From UBA5109 sp965661005 (lineage in GTDB: Bacteria; Pseudomonadota; Gammaproteobacteria; Pseudomonadales; Pseudohongiellaceae), in contig CBFICB010000002.1 in NCBI GenBank assembly GCA_965661005.1, positions 124,001-188,000 on the forward strand: a stretch of 64,000 nucleotides of DNA, written 5' to 3'. A model generated the notes under the pieces. The model saw only the letters and a list, made by a program, of their open reading frames with translations. It was not told the origin of the DNA and made no database searches. Positions 46,851 to 55,595 of the stretch are shown piece after piece (positions within the stretch are counted from its first letter, which is position 1; every line of letters begins with the position of its first letter). A program made the position numbers and the translations under genes.

Positions 46851-47294
46851 CTAACTACTTTTAGGTAAGTAATTAAAAGCTAACATGCCCGCCAACATCG
46901 CGATTAAAAAAATAATAATATCTGCTTCCAGCGTAACTAGTCCCGTCAAGGCGGGGCCAGGGCATAGACCGACTAAACCCCAGCCTATACCAAACAAAAC
47001 CGCTCCCATCATAAGCTTTTTATCAATTGCTGTTTTAGCTGGTAATAAATATTTTAGAGCAAAAAACGGCTGGTCTTTACGCTTTATTAACTGAAAACCT
47101 GGAATGGTGATCATTAATGCCCCCAGCATCACCAGAATTAAGGCTGGATCCCAGGCACCATAAATATCAAGAAAGGAAAGAATTTTTTCAGGGTTGACCA
47201 TTTCTGAAACAGTCAAGCCAGCCCCAAATAATAAGCCCGTTAAAAATGCTGCAAGACTATAGGCTAACGATTTATCCGCTTTTACATTTGTCAT
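46851..47294 (-). CDS. YeeE/YedE-type sulfur transporter, second half-protein
   Basis: 147 aa membrane protein with four hydrophobic helices. It has the family features LAAFLTGLLFGAGLTVSEMVNPEKILSF (split here across the first helix and loop) and GIGWGLVGLCPGPALTGL with the conserved Cys. YeeE/YedE proteins take up thiosulfate or related sulfur species. In many proteobacteria the two halves are separate adjacent genes, as here. A good ribosome site (AGGGTAG) precedes the start. It follows the first half with a 9-bp gap. Confidence 0.85.
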   Translation of the reverse strand: MTNVKADKSLAYSLAAFLTGLLFGAGLTVSEMVNPEKILSFLDIYGAWDPALILVMLGALMITIPGFQLIKRKDQPFFALKYLLPAKTAIDKKLMMGAVLFGIGWGLVGLCPGPALTGLVTLEADIIIFLIAMLAGMLAFNYLPKSS

Positions 47295-47303
47295 TTTACT
47301 ACC

Positions 47304-47705
47304 CTAAAAAACGTGACGAGCAAGTGCCACAGTAACAATCGCTGCTAGCATAAAAATTATCGTGGCAATGATGGAACGCCAGGAAAACCTTGCAATACCA
47401 CAAACCGAATGACCACTCGTACAACCACTTCCCATTCGTGTGCCCAGACCAGCGAGAAAACCACCAACAATGATGACAGGCAATGAGGCCTGCATTTCAA
47501 ATACAAAGGATCGCTGGAATACCCATGGTGCAATAAGCCCACCGGCCAGCAGGCCAACTATAAAAGCGGCTCGCCAAAAGGTATCACCTTTCACCGGGAA
47601 CATAAGGCCCGACAGAATGCCGCTTATACCTGCGATCCTACCATTAAACAGCAGCAGAAATGTCGCGGCCAAGCCTATAAAAACGCCACCGATTAAACTC
47701 CACAT
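47304..47705 (-). CDS. YeeE/YedE-type sulfur transporter, first half-protein
   Basis: 133 aa from the ATG at 47705, chosen because GGAG lies six bases before it; a start at 47717 is also open. It has four helices, with ISGILSGLMFPVKG and GLGTRMGSGCTSGHSVCGIARFS, whose Cys residues are the conserved sulfur-relay positions of the family. It is paired with the next gene and preceded by a LysR regulator in the same direction. A role in thiosulfate or persulfide uptake is inferred from the family. Confidence 0.85.
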   Translation of the reverse strand: MWSLIGGVFIGLAATFLLLFNGRIAGISGILSGLMFPVKGDTFWRAAFIVGLLAGGLIAPWVFQRSFVFEMQASLPVIIVGGFLAGLGTRMGSGCTSGHSVCGIARFSWRSIIATIIFMLAAIVTVALARHVF

Positions 47706-47769
47706 AATGCTCTCCATAATAAATTTTTCATTTACAAGAGTGTTTGATAAAGGTCATATTTTTTAATTT

Positions 47770-48729
47770 TTAAACATCTTCCGTTTTTACTTCTTCCAGC
47801 ACATCTTCAAAAATATCCATGGCAATAGCTTTAATATCATAAGAAATTTTTTGAAAAAGATGACGTGACGGAGCATTTTTTCGCCATGATGCAACATGAG
47901 TGCGATTAATTTTTTCATCTTTTAAACTTAAGACTTTGAGCTGATCATCTTCCGTAATTCTGGCATTAATGTATAAACCCGGCATAAAAGCTATGCCCAT
48001 ATTCATAATTACCATTTGCTTAAGTGTATTAAGACTATTGCTGGCAAACTTTTGTTGAGCATGAGCTGTATAACGTTCGCATATATTTGCAATCTGTCTA
48101 TGCAAGTGATGCCTGTCATCCATGGTGAGCACTTCCTGATTATATAAGTCTTTGCCTTCCAATAAATCCTTGGCTGCCAGGGGATGATCCTGTGAAAGCA
48201 CAATGAATATAGGCTCAATAAAAAGTGGCCTAACCCTATTTTCACTGGAATGCATTGGCAGCATCGTGAGAATAAAATCATAATCACCTTGATCCAGACC
48301 CTTTTCGAGCTCTTTGGGAACACCTTCACGAACATGTAACTGTAAAAGTGGATAACGTTTATGTAATTCGATCAGCACTTTTGAAAACAAGTAAGGCCCT
48401 ATAGTAGGAGACACACCAATTTTGAAGGTACCGCTGAGCTCTTTATCGCTGTTATCCGCCAGGTCCATTACTTGCTGGAAGTGCTCAAGCAATTGCCTAA
48501 CCATTGGCAGTAATTCTCGTCCCGCTGGAGACAACAAGGTTCCTGCTCGAGAACGCTCAAACAACTTTACGCCTAAGGCTGCTTCCAGACTTGCTATCTG
48601 ACTAGTCAAAGTCGGTTGGCTGATTTTTAGTTTTTGCGCCGCCTTCCTAAAGTTGGAAGACATGGCAATGTTAGCGAAATACTCTAATTGACGAATCGAA
48701 GGCTGCTTATTCTTGTCTTTAGGTGCCAT
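47770..48729 (-). CDS. LysR family transcriptional regulator, OxyR-like
   Basis: 319 aa. The N-terminal winged helix-turn-helix (about 10-70) reads QLEYFANIAMSSNFRKAAQK, then ISQPTLTSQIASLEAALGV. The rest is a substrate-binding-type effector domain (about 100-305). The start resembles OxyR, but the two redox cysteines of OxyR cannot be placed with confidence (one Cys is seen, in NICERYTAH), so peroxide sensing is not claimed. It lies 53 bp upstream of the YeeE/YedE pair in the same direction, suggesting that it controls them. Confidence 0.85.
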   Translation of the reverse strand: MAPKDKNKQPSIRQLEYFANIAMSSNFRKAAQKLKISQPTLTSQIASLEAALGVKLFERSRAGTLLSPAGRELLPMVRQLLEHFQQVMDLADNSDKELSGTFKIGVSPTIGPYLFSKVLIELHKRYPLLQLHVREGVPKELEKGLDQGDYDFILTMLPMHSSENRVRPLFIEPIFIVLSQDHPLAAKDLLEGKDLYNQEVLTMDDRHHLHRQIANICERYTAHAQQKFASNSLNTLKQMVIMNMGIAFMPGLYINARITEDDQLKVLSLKDEKINRTHVASWRKNAPSRHLFQKISYDIKAIAMDIFEDVLEEVKTEDV

Positions 48730-48837
48730 ACAGATTTCCTCATGCCGCCCAGATTGAGCTTTACAAGACAGATAATGATAGTTTTTAGCTAATCAAACAT
48801 AACTTAAATTAGGCTAAGTATATTAACAAGTGTTTTC

Positions 48838-49656
48838 TTACTGCTCCTCAATAACCTGCAGAATCCAGTCATAATGGGTAGAGACTCTTTCGTAAAGCGA
48901 AATAGAGCCATATGCACCCTGCTGATCAGCTAGGGGATTATTTATTTCACCTAAGGCGACCCCCATAATCATTAAGCCTCGAGGGGTTTCAATCAGGGCT
49001 GGTCCGCCGGAATCACCCAATCCCGGCACGCCTTCCAGTGGCAAAGCCAGCGAGTTAGCCTCTCGAGGATCATCGAACAGAAACTCTAACCATTTGCCTG
49101 CATTCATCACTGTGTTTTGCGCTCTGCGCATCTTGCCATCATTATCCATGATGCCTGGTGTACCCATTCCGGTAAAACCCCAGCCTACAAACGACACCAC
49201 TTTACCTAATTCATCCAATTGCTGATAAAGACTAATAGGGTTGAAACTGGTAACCGGCCTATCCAGCTTAATTAAAGCTAAATCAACCGCCTCGACCTGC
49301 CGCGGATCCTTGTATGCAGGATGAACAACCAGTTCTGAAATAGTGTAATCCTCATTATCCAGTTTTACATGGAAGGCCTCTCCTGTACTTATCATTTCTG
49401 CAAGCGGGGTCTCTTCCGAGCAATGCCCAGCAGTTATCGCCCATTGAACGCTGATTAATGTCGCCACACAAATTTTATTGCCAAAACGTGTATGCAAATA
49501 AAACAGTTGCGGGTATTGCTCTTCATAAACGACATATCTTGAATCTAACTGGTCATGACGAATAATAATTGCCTGCGCTGTAGGCAAACTCATCAAACCT
49601 GTTGTCAATATCAACAAGAAGCAAATAAAAAATTTAGAAGCTGAAAGAGTCTTCAT
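48838..49656 (-). CDS. Secreted trypsin-like serine protease (S1 family)
   Basis: 272 aa with a Sec signal peptide (about 1-29, LILTTGLMSLPTAQA). The catalytic triad is complete: His in WAITAGHCSE, Asp in VDLALIKLDRP and Ser in GLGDSGGPALIE. Mature size is about 240 aa, usual for single-domain S1 proteases, with no added PDZ domain. It should act in the periplasm or medium. The substrate is unknown. It is a single gene. Confidence 0.88.
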   Translation of the reverse strand: MKTLSASKFFICFLLILTTGLMSLPTAQAIIIRHDQLDSRYVVYEEQYPQLFYLHTRFGNKICVATLISVQWAITAGHCSEETPLAEMISTGEAFHVKLDNEDYTISELVVHPAYKDPRQVEAVDLALIKLDRPVTSFNPISLYQQLDELGKVVSFVGWGFTGMGTPGIMDNDGKMRRAQNTVMNAGKWLEFLFDDPREANSLALPLEGVPGLGDSGGPALIETPRGLMIMGVALGEINNPLADQQGAYGSISLYERVSTHYDWILQVIEEQ

Positions 49657-49712
49657 AGCAAGTTAATATAAGGAGAACTACACAATATAGCCATCAACAT
49701 TCAGGTATCAGC

Positions 49713-49898
49713 ATGCACAACCACAATATTCACAATGACAATATAGAGAAGCCTGTCCCCGAGCGTGAATATGACAAATCCGGATTCTACAATGAAGAAG
49801 GAAAATCTTTCCGCATCTGGGCTTTGTTAGCATGGCTAACGGGTACTGTAGTCGTTTTGGCAGGAATTTCAGCATTGCTTAATATTATTCTGCTTTAG
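49713..49898 (+). CDS. Small membrane protein, 61 aa
   Basis: It has a His/Asn-rich N-terminus (HNHNIHNDNIEKP), a charged middle and one C-terminal membrane helix (about 37-58, WALLAWLTGTVVVLAGISALL). An AGGT lies a few bases before the ATG. No family is recognised. It overlaps the end of the next, opposite gene by 14 bp. The amphipathic then hydrophobic design supports a real gene, but similarity evidence is lacking. Confidence 0.5.
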   Translation: MHNHNIHNDNIEKPVPEREYDKSGFYNEEGKSFRIWALLAWLTGTVVVLAGISALLNIILL

Positions 49899-50163
49899 TC
49901 TCGCCTGCATTATTATCACTATTTTCAGCCTCAGAAGAGCTTTCATTTTCATTGTTTTTTGAAACAGACTGTCCTTGATAAGGGTGTCTCGATAATCCAA
50001 TATTGGGCACATAAGTAGTCTTACCTATACCTTTTACAAGCTTAAATAGTTTAAGAATGAAATAAAGCGAGCCTAAGACTATAAAGGCACCGATAGCCAG
50101 GACCAGCCATTGTGCTGAACTCATAGTGCCAGGATTACTCAGTGCATTTAAGACCTCCTGCAT
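49885..50163 (-). CDS. Small membrane protein, 92 aa
   Basis: One membrane helix (about 18-42, WLVLAIGAFIVLGSLYFILKLF) is followed by a basic stretch and a polar, Asn/Ser/Glu-rich tail. A strong ribosome site (AGGAGGAAGG) lies before the ATG, which makes translation likely. No family is recognised. Its 3' end overlaps the convergent 61-aa gene. Confidence 0.65.
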   Translation of the reverse strand: MQEVLNALSNPGTMSSAQWLVLAIGAFIVLGSLYFILKLFKLVKGIGKTTYVPNIGLSRHPYQGQSVSKNNENESSSEAENSDNNAGETKAE

Positions 50164-50432
50164 TATTCCTTCCTCCTAATACCCTTGAAAATAGAGCGTA
50201 AATTATGCAGCAATGCTTTAGCTAATGCCACTTGGCTTGAAATAACTGACGCGATGATTTGAAAATGCTTCTTGAAAAATATCGCCTGCTGATTGCAAAT
50301 ATTACATTTTCGGTTCTTGTAAGCTAAGCCTGAGTAAGGCTAATTTTATTCCGATATAAAAACTTGATAAGCAGTAAATGACTCAAGAGATTTTGTTAGT
50401 GAAGAGAGCTTGCGCATGATAAGCAAAAAGGA

Positions 50433-51032
50433 CTACTGATTCATAGCGGCAATATACAGATCAATTTGCTCTAGGCGGCTTATTGGGTCGCTAATCTCTA
50501 ATATAGCCTGTTTTTCCTTGTTGCTCACGGGCAGTAACTCAGCGAGGCACCATGCAATTTCTCTTAGGTTTTCAAAACTAATTTCAATATTTAAATCTTC
50601 CACCATAGGATGGGTGGCCAAGCTTTTTAATAATTCAACATACTCATTAAATTCATCACCGACTTCAACTGGCGCTGCATCGGTTGCATCATCAGCCCGA
50701 AAGCTTATCTGAGCCATACACAAGTTATTTTTTTCACGCCAGGATTCAATAATGGAAAAAGTACGCCTTCCTTCAACTGTTATACCCAACAAACCATTAG
50801 GCAATTCATTCCAATCGACCACTTCACAGTAAGTCCCTACTCGATGAATATCCAGCTTCTGTCCTTTATGAGCGACTTCATTCCCTTCTTCAATCAGCAC
50901 TACGCCAAAACCTGTTTGTTGTTTTAGGCATTGGCGTATCAAATCAACATAGCGCGATTCAAATATTTGCAAGGAAATTCTGCCCTTGGGGAAAATAATA
51001 GAATTAAGTGGAAAAAGTGGGATAGTGTCCAT
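50433..51032 (-). CDS. Lon N-terminal substrate-binding domain protein
   Basis: 199 aa corresponding to the N-terminal domain of Lon protease alone, without ATPase or protease parts. Landmarks are IPLFPLNSIIFPKGRISLQIFE at the start (split hydrophobic strand and loop), ESRYVDLIRQCLKQ, FGVVLIEEGNEV and GLLGITVEGRRTF. Such stand-alone proteins are widespread; their function is not well defined. It lies 8 bp after mpl and probably shares its transcript. Confidence 0.88.
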   Translation of the reverse strand: MDTIPLFPLNSIIFPKGRISLQIFESRYVDLIRQCLKQQTGFGVVLIEEGNEVAHKGQKLDIHRVGTYCEVVDWNELPNGLLGITVEGRRTFSIIESWREKNNLCMAQISFRADDATDAAPVEVGDEFNEYVELLKSLATHPMVEDLNIEISFENLREIAWCLAELLPVSNKEKQAILEISDPISRLEQIDLYIAAMNQ

Positions 51033-51040
51033 GGCAGTTA

Positions 51041-52420
51041 CTAATGCTTTAACGCTTTACAAAGCCTTCGGTGAAAACCTTCAAATCCGCCATTACTCAT
51101 AATGACTATGTGGTCGCCTGCCTGACTTTCTTCAACCAAGCTTTCTATCAAGGTATCAACCGATTCCAAAACAGTAAAGTCTGAGTCGCATGAAGAGGCA
51201 ATTGCATCTAAATCCAGCTTTGTATCGGCATTCTTATACCAATAAACTTTATCGGCAGCCCTTAAAGAGTCAGCCAGAGTATTCTGATGGTAACCCATTT
51301 TCATAGTATTTGAGCGCGCTTCAATCACAGCAATAAGGCGTTCTTTCTGACCGTGATTATTGGCGTCAAGCGCTGCGCGTTTACCATCGAGTGTCGTTTT
51401 TATCGCCGTTGGATGATGTGCAAAGTCATCATAAACACGAATATCATTGATATTATCCAATTCTTCCATGCGACGTTTCACACCAGAGAACTCAGCAAGA
51501 GCATCACAACTTTGTTGCAGGCTAACGCCAACATGCGCAGCTGCTGCAATGGCAGCAACAGCATTTTGTATATTATGTTGACCTAGCAATGACCAGTTTA
51601 CTTCTGCTTCCTGGCTCTGGTGTTTAACCAGAAAACGAGAACCATCTTCCTGCACTAAACTTACCTGCCAGTCGGCATTGGGATTTTCACCAATAGAAAA
51701 ATTTTCATGAGGAGCCCAGCTACCTTTTTCAAAAACCGCTTCCAGATTTTCATTCTCACTGGGTGAAATGATTAAGCCATTTTGGGGAATTAATTTAACC
51801 AGATGGTGAAACTGCGTTTGGATAGCTTCAAGATTTGGGAATATATCTGCATGGTCAAATTCAAGATTCCCCATGACGACTGTTCGCGGTTTGTAATGAA
51901 TAAACTTTGAGCGTTTATCAAAAAAAGCAGAATCATATTCATCCGCTTCTATGACAAAATATTTTTGCTCACCAAGACGAGCTGAGGCATCAAAATTCTT
52001 GGGGACTCCACCGATCAAAAAACCAGGTTGCAAACCGGCATTTTCTAGAATCCAGCTCAACATAGTGGTGGTTGTTGTTTTACCATGGGTGCCGGCTACA
52101 GCAAGCACCCAGCGGCCTTGCAATACATGCTCAGCCAACCACTGAGGTCCCGAACAATAAGCCAAGCCTTCATTTAAAACATATTCAACGGCCGGATTGC
52201 CTCGCGAACAGGTATTACCAATAACTATCATATCAGGCTTATCTTGCAGATGAGCAGAATTATAACCCTCATTCAGCTTAATACCCTGTTGTTCCAGTTG
52301 AGTGCTCATCGGTGGATACACATGCTGATCAGAGCCACTAACCTGATAACCAAGTTGTTTGGCTAAAATCGCCAGACTTCCCATGAAAGTGCCACAAATA
52401 CCAAGAATATGAATATGCAT
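51041..52420 (-). CDS. mpl: UDP-MurNAc:L-Ala-gamma-D-Glu-meso-DAP ligase Mpl
   Basis: 459 aa Mur-type ligase that reattaches recycled tripeptide to UDP-MurNAc. Landmarks are HIHILGICGTFMGSLAILA at the start (the CGTFMG form is typical of Mpl), GSDQHVYPPMSTQLE, the ATP loop VAGTHGKTTTTTMLSWIL, FVIEADEYDSAFFDKRSKF and VYDDFAHHPTAI. Together with ampD in this window it gives part of the cell-wall recycling route. Confidence 0.96.
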   Translation of the reverse strand: MHIHILGICGTFMGSLAILAKQLGYQVSGSDQHVYPPMSTQLEQQGIKLNEGYNSAHLQDKPDMIVIGNTCSRGNPAVEYVLNEGLAYCSGPQWLAEHVLQGRWVLAVAGTHGKTTTTTMLSWILENAGLQPGFLIGGVPKNFDASARLGEQKYFVIEADEYDSAFFDKRSKFIHYKPRTVVMGNLEFDHADIFPNLEAIQTQFHHLVKLIPQNGLIISPSENENLEAVFEKGSWAPHENFSIGENPNADWQVSLVQEDGSRFLVKHQSQEAEVNWSLLGQHNIQNAVAAIAAAAHVGVSLQQSCDALAEFSGVKRRMEELDNINDIRVYDDFAHHPTAIKTTLDGKRAALDANNHGQKERLIAVIEARSNTMKMGYHQNTLADSLRAADKVYWYKNADTKLDLDAIASSCDSDFTVLESVDTLIESLVEESQAGDHIVIMSNGGFEGFHRRLCKALKH

Positions 52421-52556
52421 TAGTGCATTCTATCTTATGAATGTTTGATTTTCCTTATACGCTTGGCATTATCTAAAAGACCAAATTTTGAGCATCATTT
52501 AATCCAATTTCCTATCTTTTAATGGTTAAGGAGCTTAATTAATAGTCGCGTTGTCG

Positions 52557-52562
52557 TATAAT
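52557..52562 (+). promoter_or_regulatory. Likely -10 of the methyltransferase gene
   Basis: A perfect TATAAT lies 32 bp before the ATG in the region divergent from mpl, with a weak TTAATT -35 about 16 bp upstream. Confidence 0.4.
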
Positions 52563-52594
52563 CGACAGCCTTATTCAATGCCCAGTCTTTTCCC

Positions 52595-53236
52595 ATGAGC
52601 GAAACTGCAGAATATTATCAAAACAGCCGTGAAGATCTTATTCCCTTCCTGCCTGAAAAATACCTGAGGGTACTGGAAATTGGCTGTGGTGAGGGTAATT
52701 TTTGGAATTTGTTAAACCAGGATGAAACCCTTGAAATATGGGGCATTGAACCTAACAGTAATGCGGCAACAGTGGCAAGAACTAAGGCTCATCAACTTTT
52801 TGAATGCTTATTTGATGAATGCATAAACGAAATACCTGATAATTATTTTGACCTCATTATCTGTAACGATGTAATTGAACACATGCCTGATCATGATCGT
52901 TTTTTTGAGCAGATAAAAACGAAAATGGCTTCAAAGGGGCATTTGATTGGCAGCCTGCCTAATGTTCGTTATTACCCTGTAATGCGTAGCCTTATTTTCA
53001 AAAAGGACTGGCCTTATGAAGATGCCGGAGTCCTCGATCGAACCCATTTACGGTTTTTTACGAATAAAAGTATGCGCCGCTGCTTTGACGAACATGAATT
53101 CAACATCATAAAACTGGCTGGAGTTAATTCACCTGGGCGCTTTAAATTCTTTATTTTATTTTTAAATATTTTATTGCTTGGCACTGCAATGGATTCAAAA
53201 TATCAACAATATGGATTTTGCCTAAGCAAGAAATAA
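52595..53236 (+). CDS. Class I SAM-dependent methyltransferase
   Basis: 213 aa Methyltransf_11/23-type protein. SAM motif I is RVLEIGCGEGNFWNLL (about 25-40). The acidic motif II is in IWGIEPNSNAA, followed by FDLIICNDVIEHMPDHDRFF, a usual post-motif. The C-terminal part has GHLIGSLPNVRYYPVM and a hydrophobic segment (about 185-200). This form is common for methyltransferases of sugar or surface polysaccharide pathways, but no substrate can be named here. It diverges from mpl. Confidence 0.8.
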   Translation: MSETAEYYQNSREDLIPFLPEKYLRVLEIGCGEGNFWNLLNQDETLEIWGIEPNSNAATVARTKAHQLFECLFDECINEIPDNYFDLIICNDVIEHMPDHDRFFEQIKTKMASKGHLIGSLPNVRYYPVMRSLIFKKDWPYEDAGVLDRTHLRFFTNKSMRRCFDEHEFNIIKLAGVNSPGRFKFFILFLNILLLGTAMDSKYQQYGFCLSKK

Positions 53237-53262
53237 GCGAGTAACAGGCAACATAGCAAGAC

Positions 53263-53281
53263 TAAGTTTTACTAAAACTTA
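53263..53281. promoter_or_regulatory. Palindrome before pfp, operator candidate
   Basis: Two perfect 9-bp arms (TAAGTTTTA and TAAAACTTA) flank a single central C, 127 bp before the phosphofructokinase start. No T-run follows, so a terminator role for the methyltransferase gene is unlikely. A protein-binding site is the better guess. Confidence 0.4.
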
Positions 53282-53407
53282 CTGGTCGATGACAAAACAA
53301 ACGCAGTTTACATATACAGTAAATGAGCATTTCGATAAAAAATTTAGCGAAGTATTGTCAAGCTCAGTAGCTTTTCCAACATTACTGAATATTAAGGAGT
53401 AAACGTA

Positions 53408-54661
53408 ATGTCAGGCAATATCTTTTATGCACAATCGGGTGGTGTCACCTCTGTAATTAACGCATCGGCCTGCGGCTTGATAGAAGCTGCACGAAAACAC
53501 TCAGAAGTTGGAAAGGTTTTCGCTGGGAAAAATGGCATTATTGGTGCTTTGAGAGAAGAACTTATCGATACCAGCCTTGAATCCGATGCCGGCATTGCCG
53601 CACTTCGTCACACCCCTGCTGGTGCATTCGGCTCCTGCCGCTATAAATTAAAAAGCATTGAAGAAAATCGAGCTGAATACGAACGCTTAATTGAGGTTTT
53701 TAAAGCTCACGACATTCGTTATTTTTTTTATAATGGTGGCGGCGACTCTCAGGATACGGCTAACAAAGTGGCACAATTAAGTCGTGAGATTGATTACCCT
53801 CTGACCTGTATTGGCATTCCAAAGACCGTCGACAATGATTTACCCATCACTGATAACTGCCCCGGATTTGGCTCAGTAGCTAAGTACGTGGCGGTATCTA
53901 TACGTGAAGCCGGACTCGATGTCGCTTCCATGTGCGAAAGCTCTACCAAGGTTTTTGTCATGGAGGTAATGGGAAGACATGCGGGCTGGATTGCCGGCGC
54001 AGCTGGTCTTGCTGCAGAACAGGAAGGCGATGCCCCGCATATTATTGTGTTCCCGGAAGTCGCTTTTGATAAAGCGGCTTTTATGCAAAAAGTTAAAAGT
54101 TGTGTTGATACATTTGGCTATTGCGCCATCGTTGTTTCTGAAGGTGCTCACTATGCAGATGGCACTTTTTTGGCCGATGCTGGTAACAAAGATGCATTTG
54201 GACATGTTCAGCTGGGTGGTGTCGCGCCTACCCTGGCAAACATGATTAAAGATGAGCTTGGTTATAAATATCACTGGGCTGTATCTGATTATTTACAACG
54301 TGCTGCAAGACATATTGCCTCAGCCACAGATGTAGAACAGGCTTATGCCATGGGCAAAGCGGCTCTGAAGTATGCCTTGGCCGGAAAGAATGCTGTGATG
54401 CCAACGATTGTGCGAGAAAGTAATTCACCTTACGCCTGGCATGTCGGTGAAGCCAAGCTGTCAGATGTCGCCAATGTAGAAAAAATGATGCCTGCAGAAT
54501 TTATAGCCGAAGACGGTTTTGGTATTACAGCCGCAGCGAAGGAATACTTTGCACCACTAATACAAGGCGAAGACTACCCTCCTTACAAAGATGGTCTACC
54601 TCAATATGCACGATTAAAAAAAATTCTGATCGATAAAAAACTAACAGCCTGGTCTGAATAA
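53408..54661 (+). CDS. pfp: Pyrophosphate-dependent phosphofructokinase
   Basis: 417 aa, longer than the ~320 aa of ATP-type PfkA and in the range of PPi enzymes. It interconverts fructose 6-phosphate and fructose 1,6-bisphosphate. The phosphoryl-donor site reads NGGGDSQDTANKV, and the next motif is GIPKTVDNDLP, with Lys where ATP enzymes carry Gly. That Lys is the established mark of PPi use. MEVMGRHAGWIAG provides the substrate-binding motif. With PPi the step is reversible and can serve glycolysis and gluconeogenesis. A ribosome site AAGGAG precedes the ATG. Confidence 0.88.
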   Translation: MSGNIFYAQSGGVTSVINASACGLIEAARKHSEVGKVFAGKNGIIGALREELIDTSLESDAGIAALRHTPAGAFGSCRYKLKSIEENRAEYERLIEVFKAHDIRYFFYNGGGDSQDTANKVAQLSREIDYPLTCIGIPKTVDNDLPITDNCPGFGSVAKYVAVSIREAGLDVASMCESSTKVFVMEVMGRHAGWIAGAAGLAAEQEGDAPHIIVFPEVAFDKAAFMQKVKSCVDTFGYCAIVVSEGAHYADGTFLADAGNKDAFGHVQLGGVAPTLANMIKDELGYKYHWAVSDYLQRAARHIASATDVEQAYAMGKAALKYALAGKNAVMPTIVRESNSPYAWHVGEAKLSDVANVEKMMPAEFIAEDGFGITAAAKEYFAPLIQGEDYPPYKDGLPQYARLKKILIDKKLTAWSE

Positions 54662-54680
54662 ACTCAGGCCTTAACAACTC

Positions 54681-55559
54681 ATGTATTACGAAATATTTTC
54701 GATTATTGCGCCAGTTTTTATTTGTGCAGTTATCGGCTACTTATGGGTGAAACTAGAGCAACCTTTTGAGACTGCCTTTGCATCCAAAATAATTGTTTAC
54801 ATCAGCACGCCTTGCTTAATTTTTGCCACTTTCATGGAGGTTTATATTGATAGGGCTGCTTTTCTGCAATTATTACTGGCAGCATTCGTGACAACAATGT
54901 GCTTTGGCATTATTGCCTGGCCAGTTCTGAAACTTTTAAAGATTGATTTACATGCTTTTTTGCCTTCCCAAATGTTTCCAAACTGCGGCAACATGGGGCT
55001 TCCCCTCTGTTTGCTGGCCTTTGGCGATGAAGGCCTGGCCCTTGGGATAACCTACTTTACCGTTAACGCGGTGCTACACTTTTCTATCGGCATGTCGATT
55101 TCTGCCGGGCATCTTTCTTTTCGGAACCTCATGCGTAATCCGATATTTTTAGCTGTCATCATCACTTTAATAATGGTTTTCAATGGCATTAAAGCTCCAA
55201 TCTGGCTATATAATTCGGCAGAAATTCTCGGTGGAATTTCTATTCCATTGATGTTGATAGCCCTGGGCGTGTCTCTGGCTCAATTCAAAATCACCAGCTT
55301 GAGACTTAGCTTGTCCTTATCTATTTTTCGTTTGTTAGTCGGGTTTATCGTTGGAGTGGGTATTTCAGCTTTACTGGGGCTTGAAGGAGCTGCTAGAGGA
55401 GTCGTCATTCTGCAATGCACGATGCCAATTGCTGTTTTCTCCTATTTATTTGCATCTCAAAATAATCGCCGGCCGGAAGAAGTGGCTGGCACTGTGGTGC
55501 TGTCGACAATTATATCTTTTCTAACCTTGCCCTTACTGCTCCTATATATTCTGCCTTAA
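54681..55559 (+). CDS. AEC family transporter (auxin efflux carrier type)
   Basis: 292 aa integral membrane protein with about ten helices in two groups. The N-terminal half has FPNCGNMGLPLCLLAFGDEGL, the typical NxGN(L/M)G(L/F)P motif of the family; the C-terminal half has GGISIPLMLIALGVSLAQF. Bacterial members export or import small carboxylates such as malate, but the substrate here is unknown. It follows the phosphofructokinase gene by 19 bp and may be co-transcribed. Confidence 0.88.
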   Translation: MYYEIFSIIAPVFICAVIGYLWVKLEQPFETAFASKIIVYISTPCLIFATFMEVYIDRAAFLQLLLAAFVTTMCFGIIAWPVLKLLKIDLHAFLPSQMFPNCGNMGLPLCLLAFGDEGLALGITYFTVNAVLHFSIGMSISAGHLSFRNLMRNPIFLAVIITLIMVFNGIKAPIWLYNSAEILGGISIPLMLIALGVSLAQFKITSLRLSLSLSIFRLLVGFIVGVGISALLGLEGAARGVVILQCTMPIAVFSYLFASQNNRRPEEVAGTVVLSTIISFLTLPLLLLYILP

Positions 55560-55595
55560 TACAAAGCAAGAAAAACAAGGATTATCAGCAACTGT

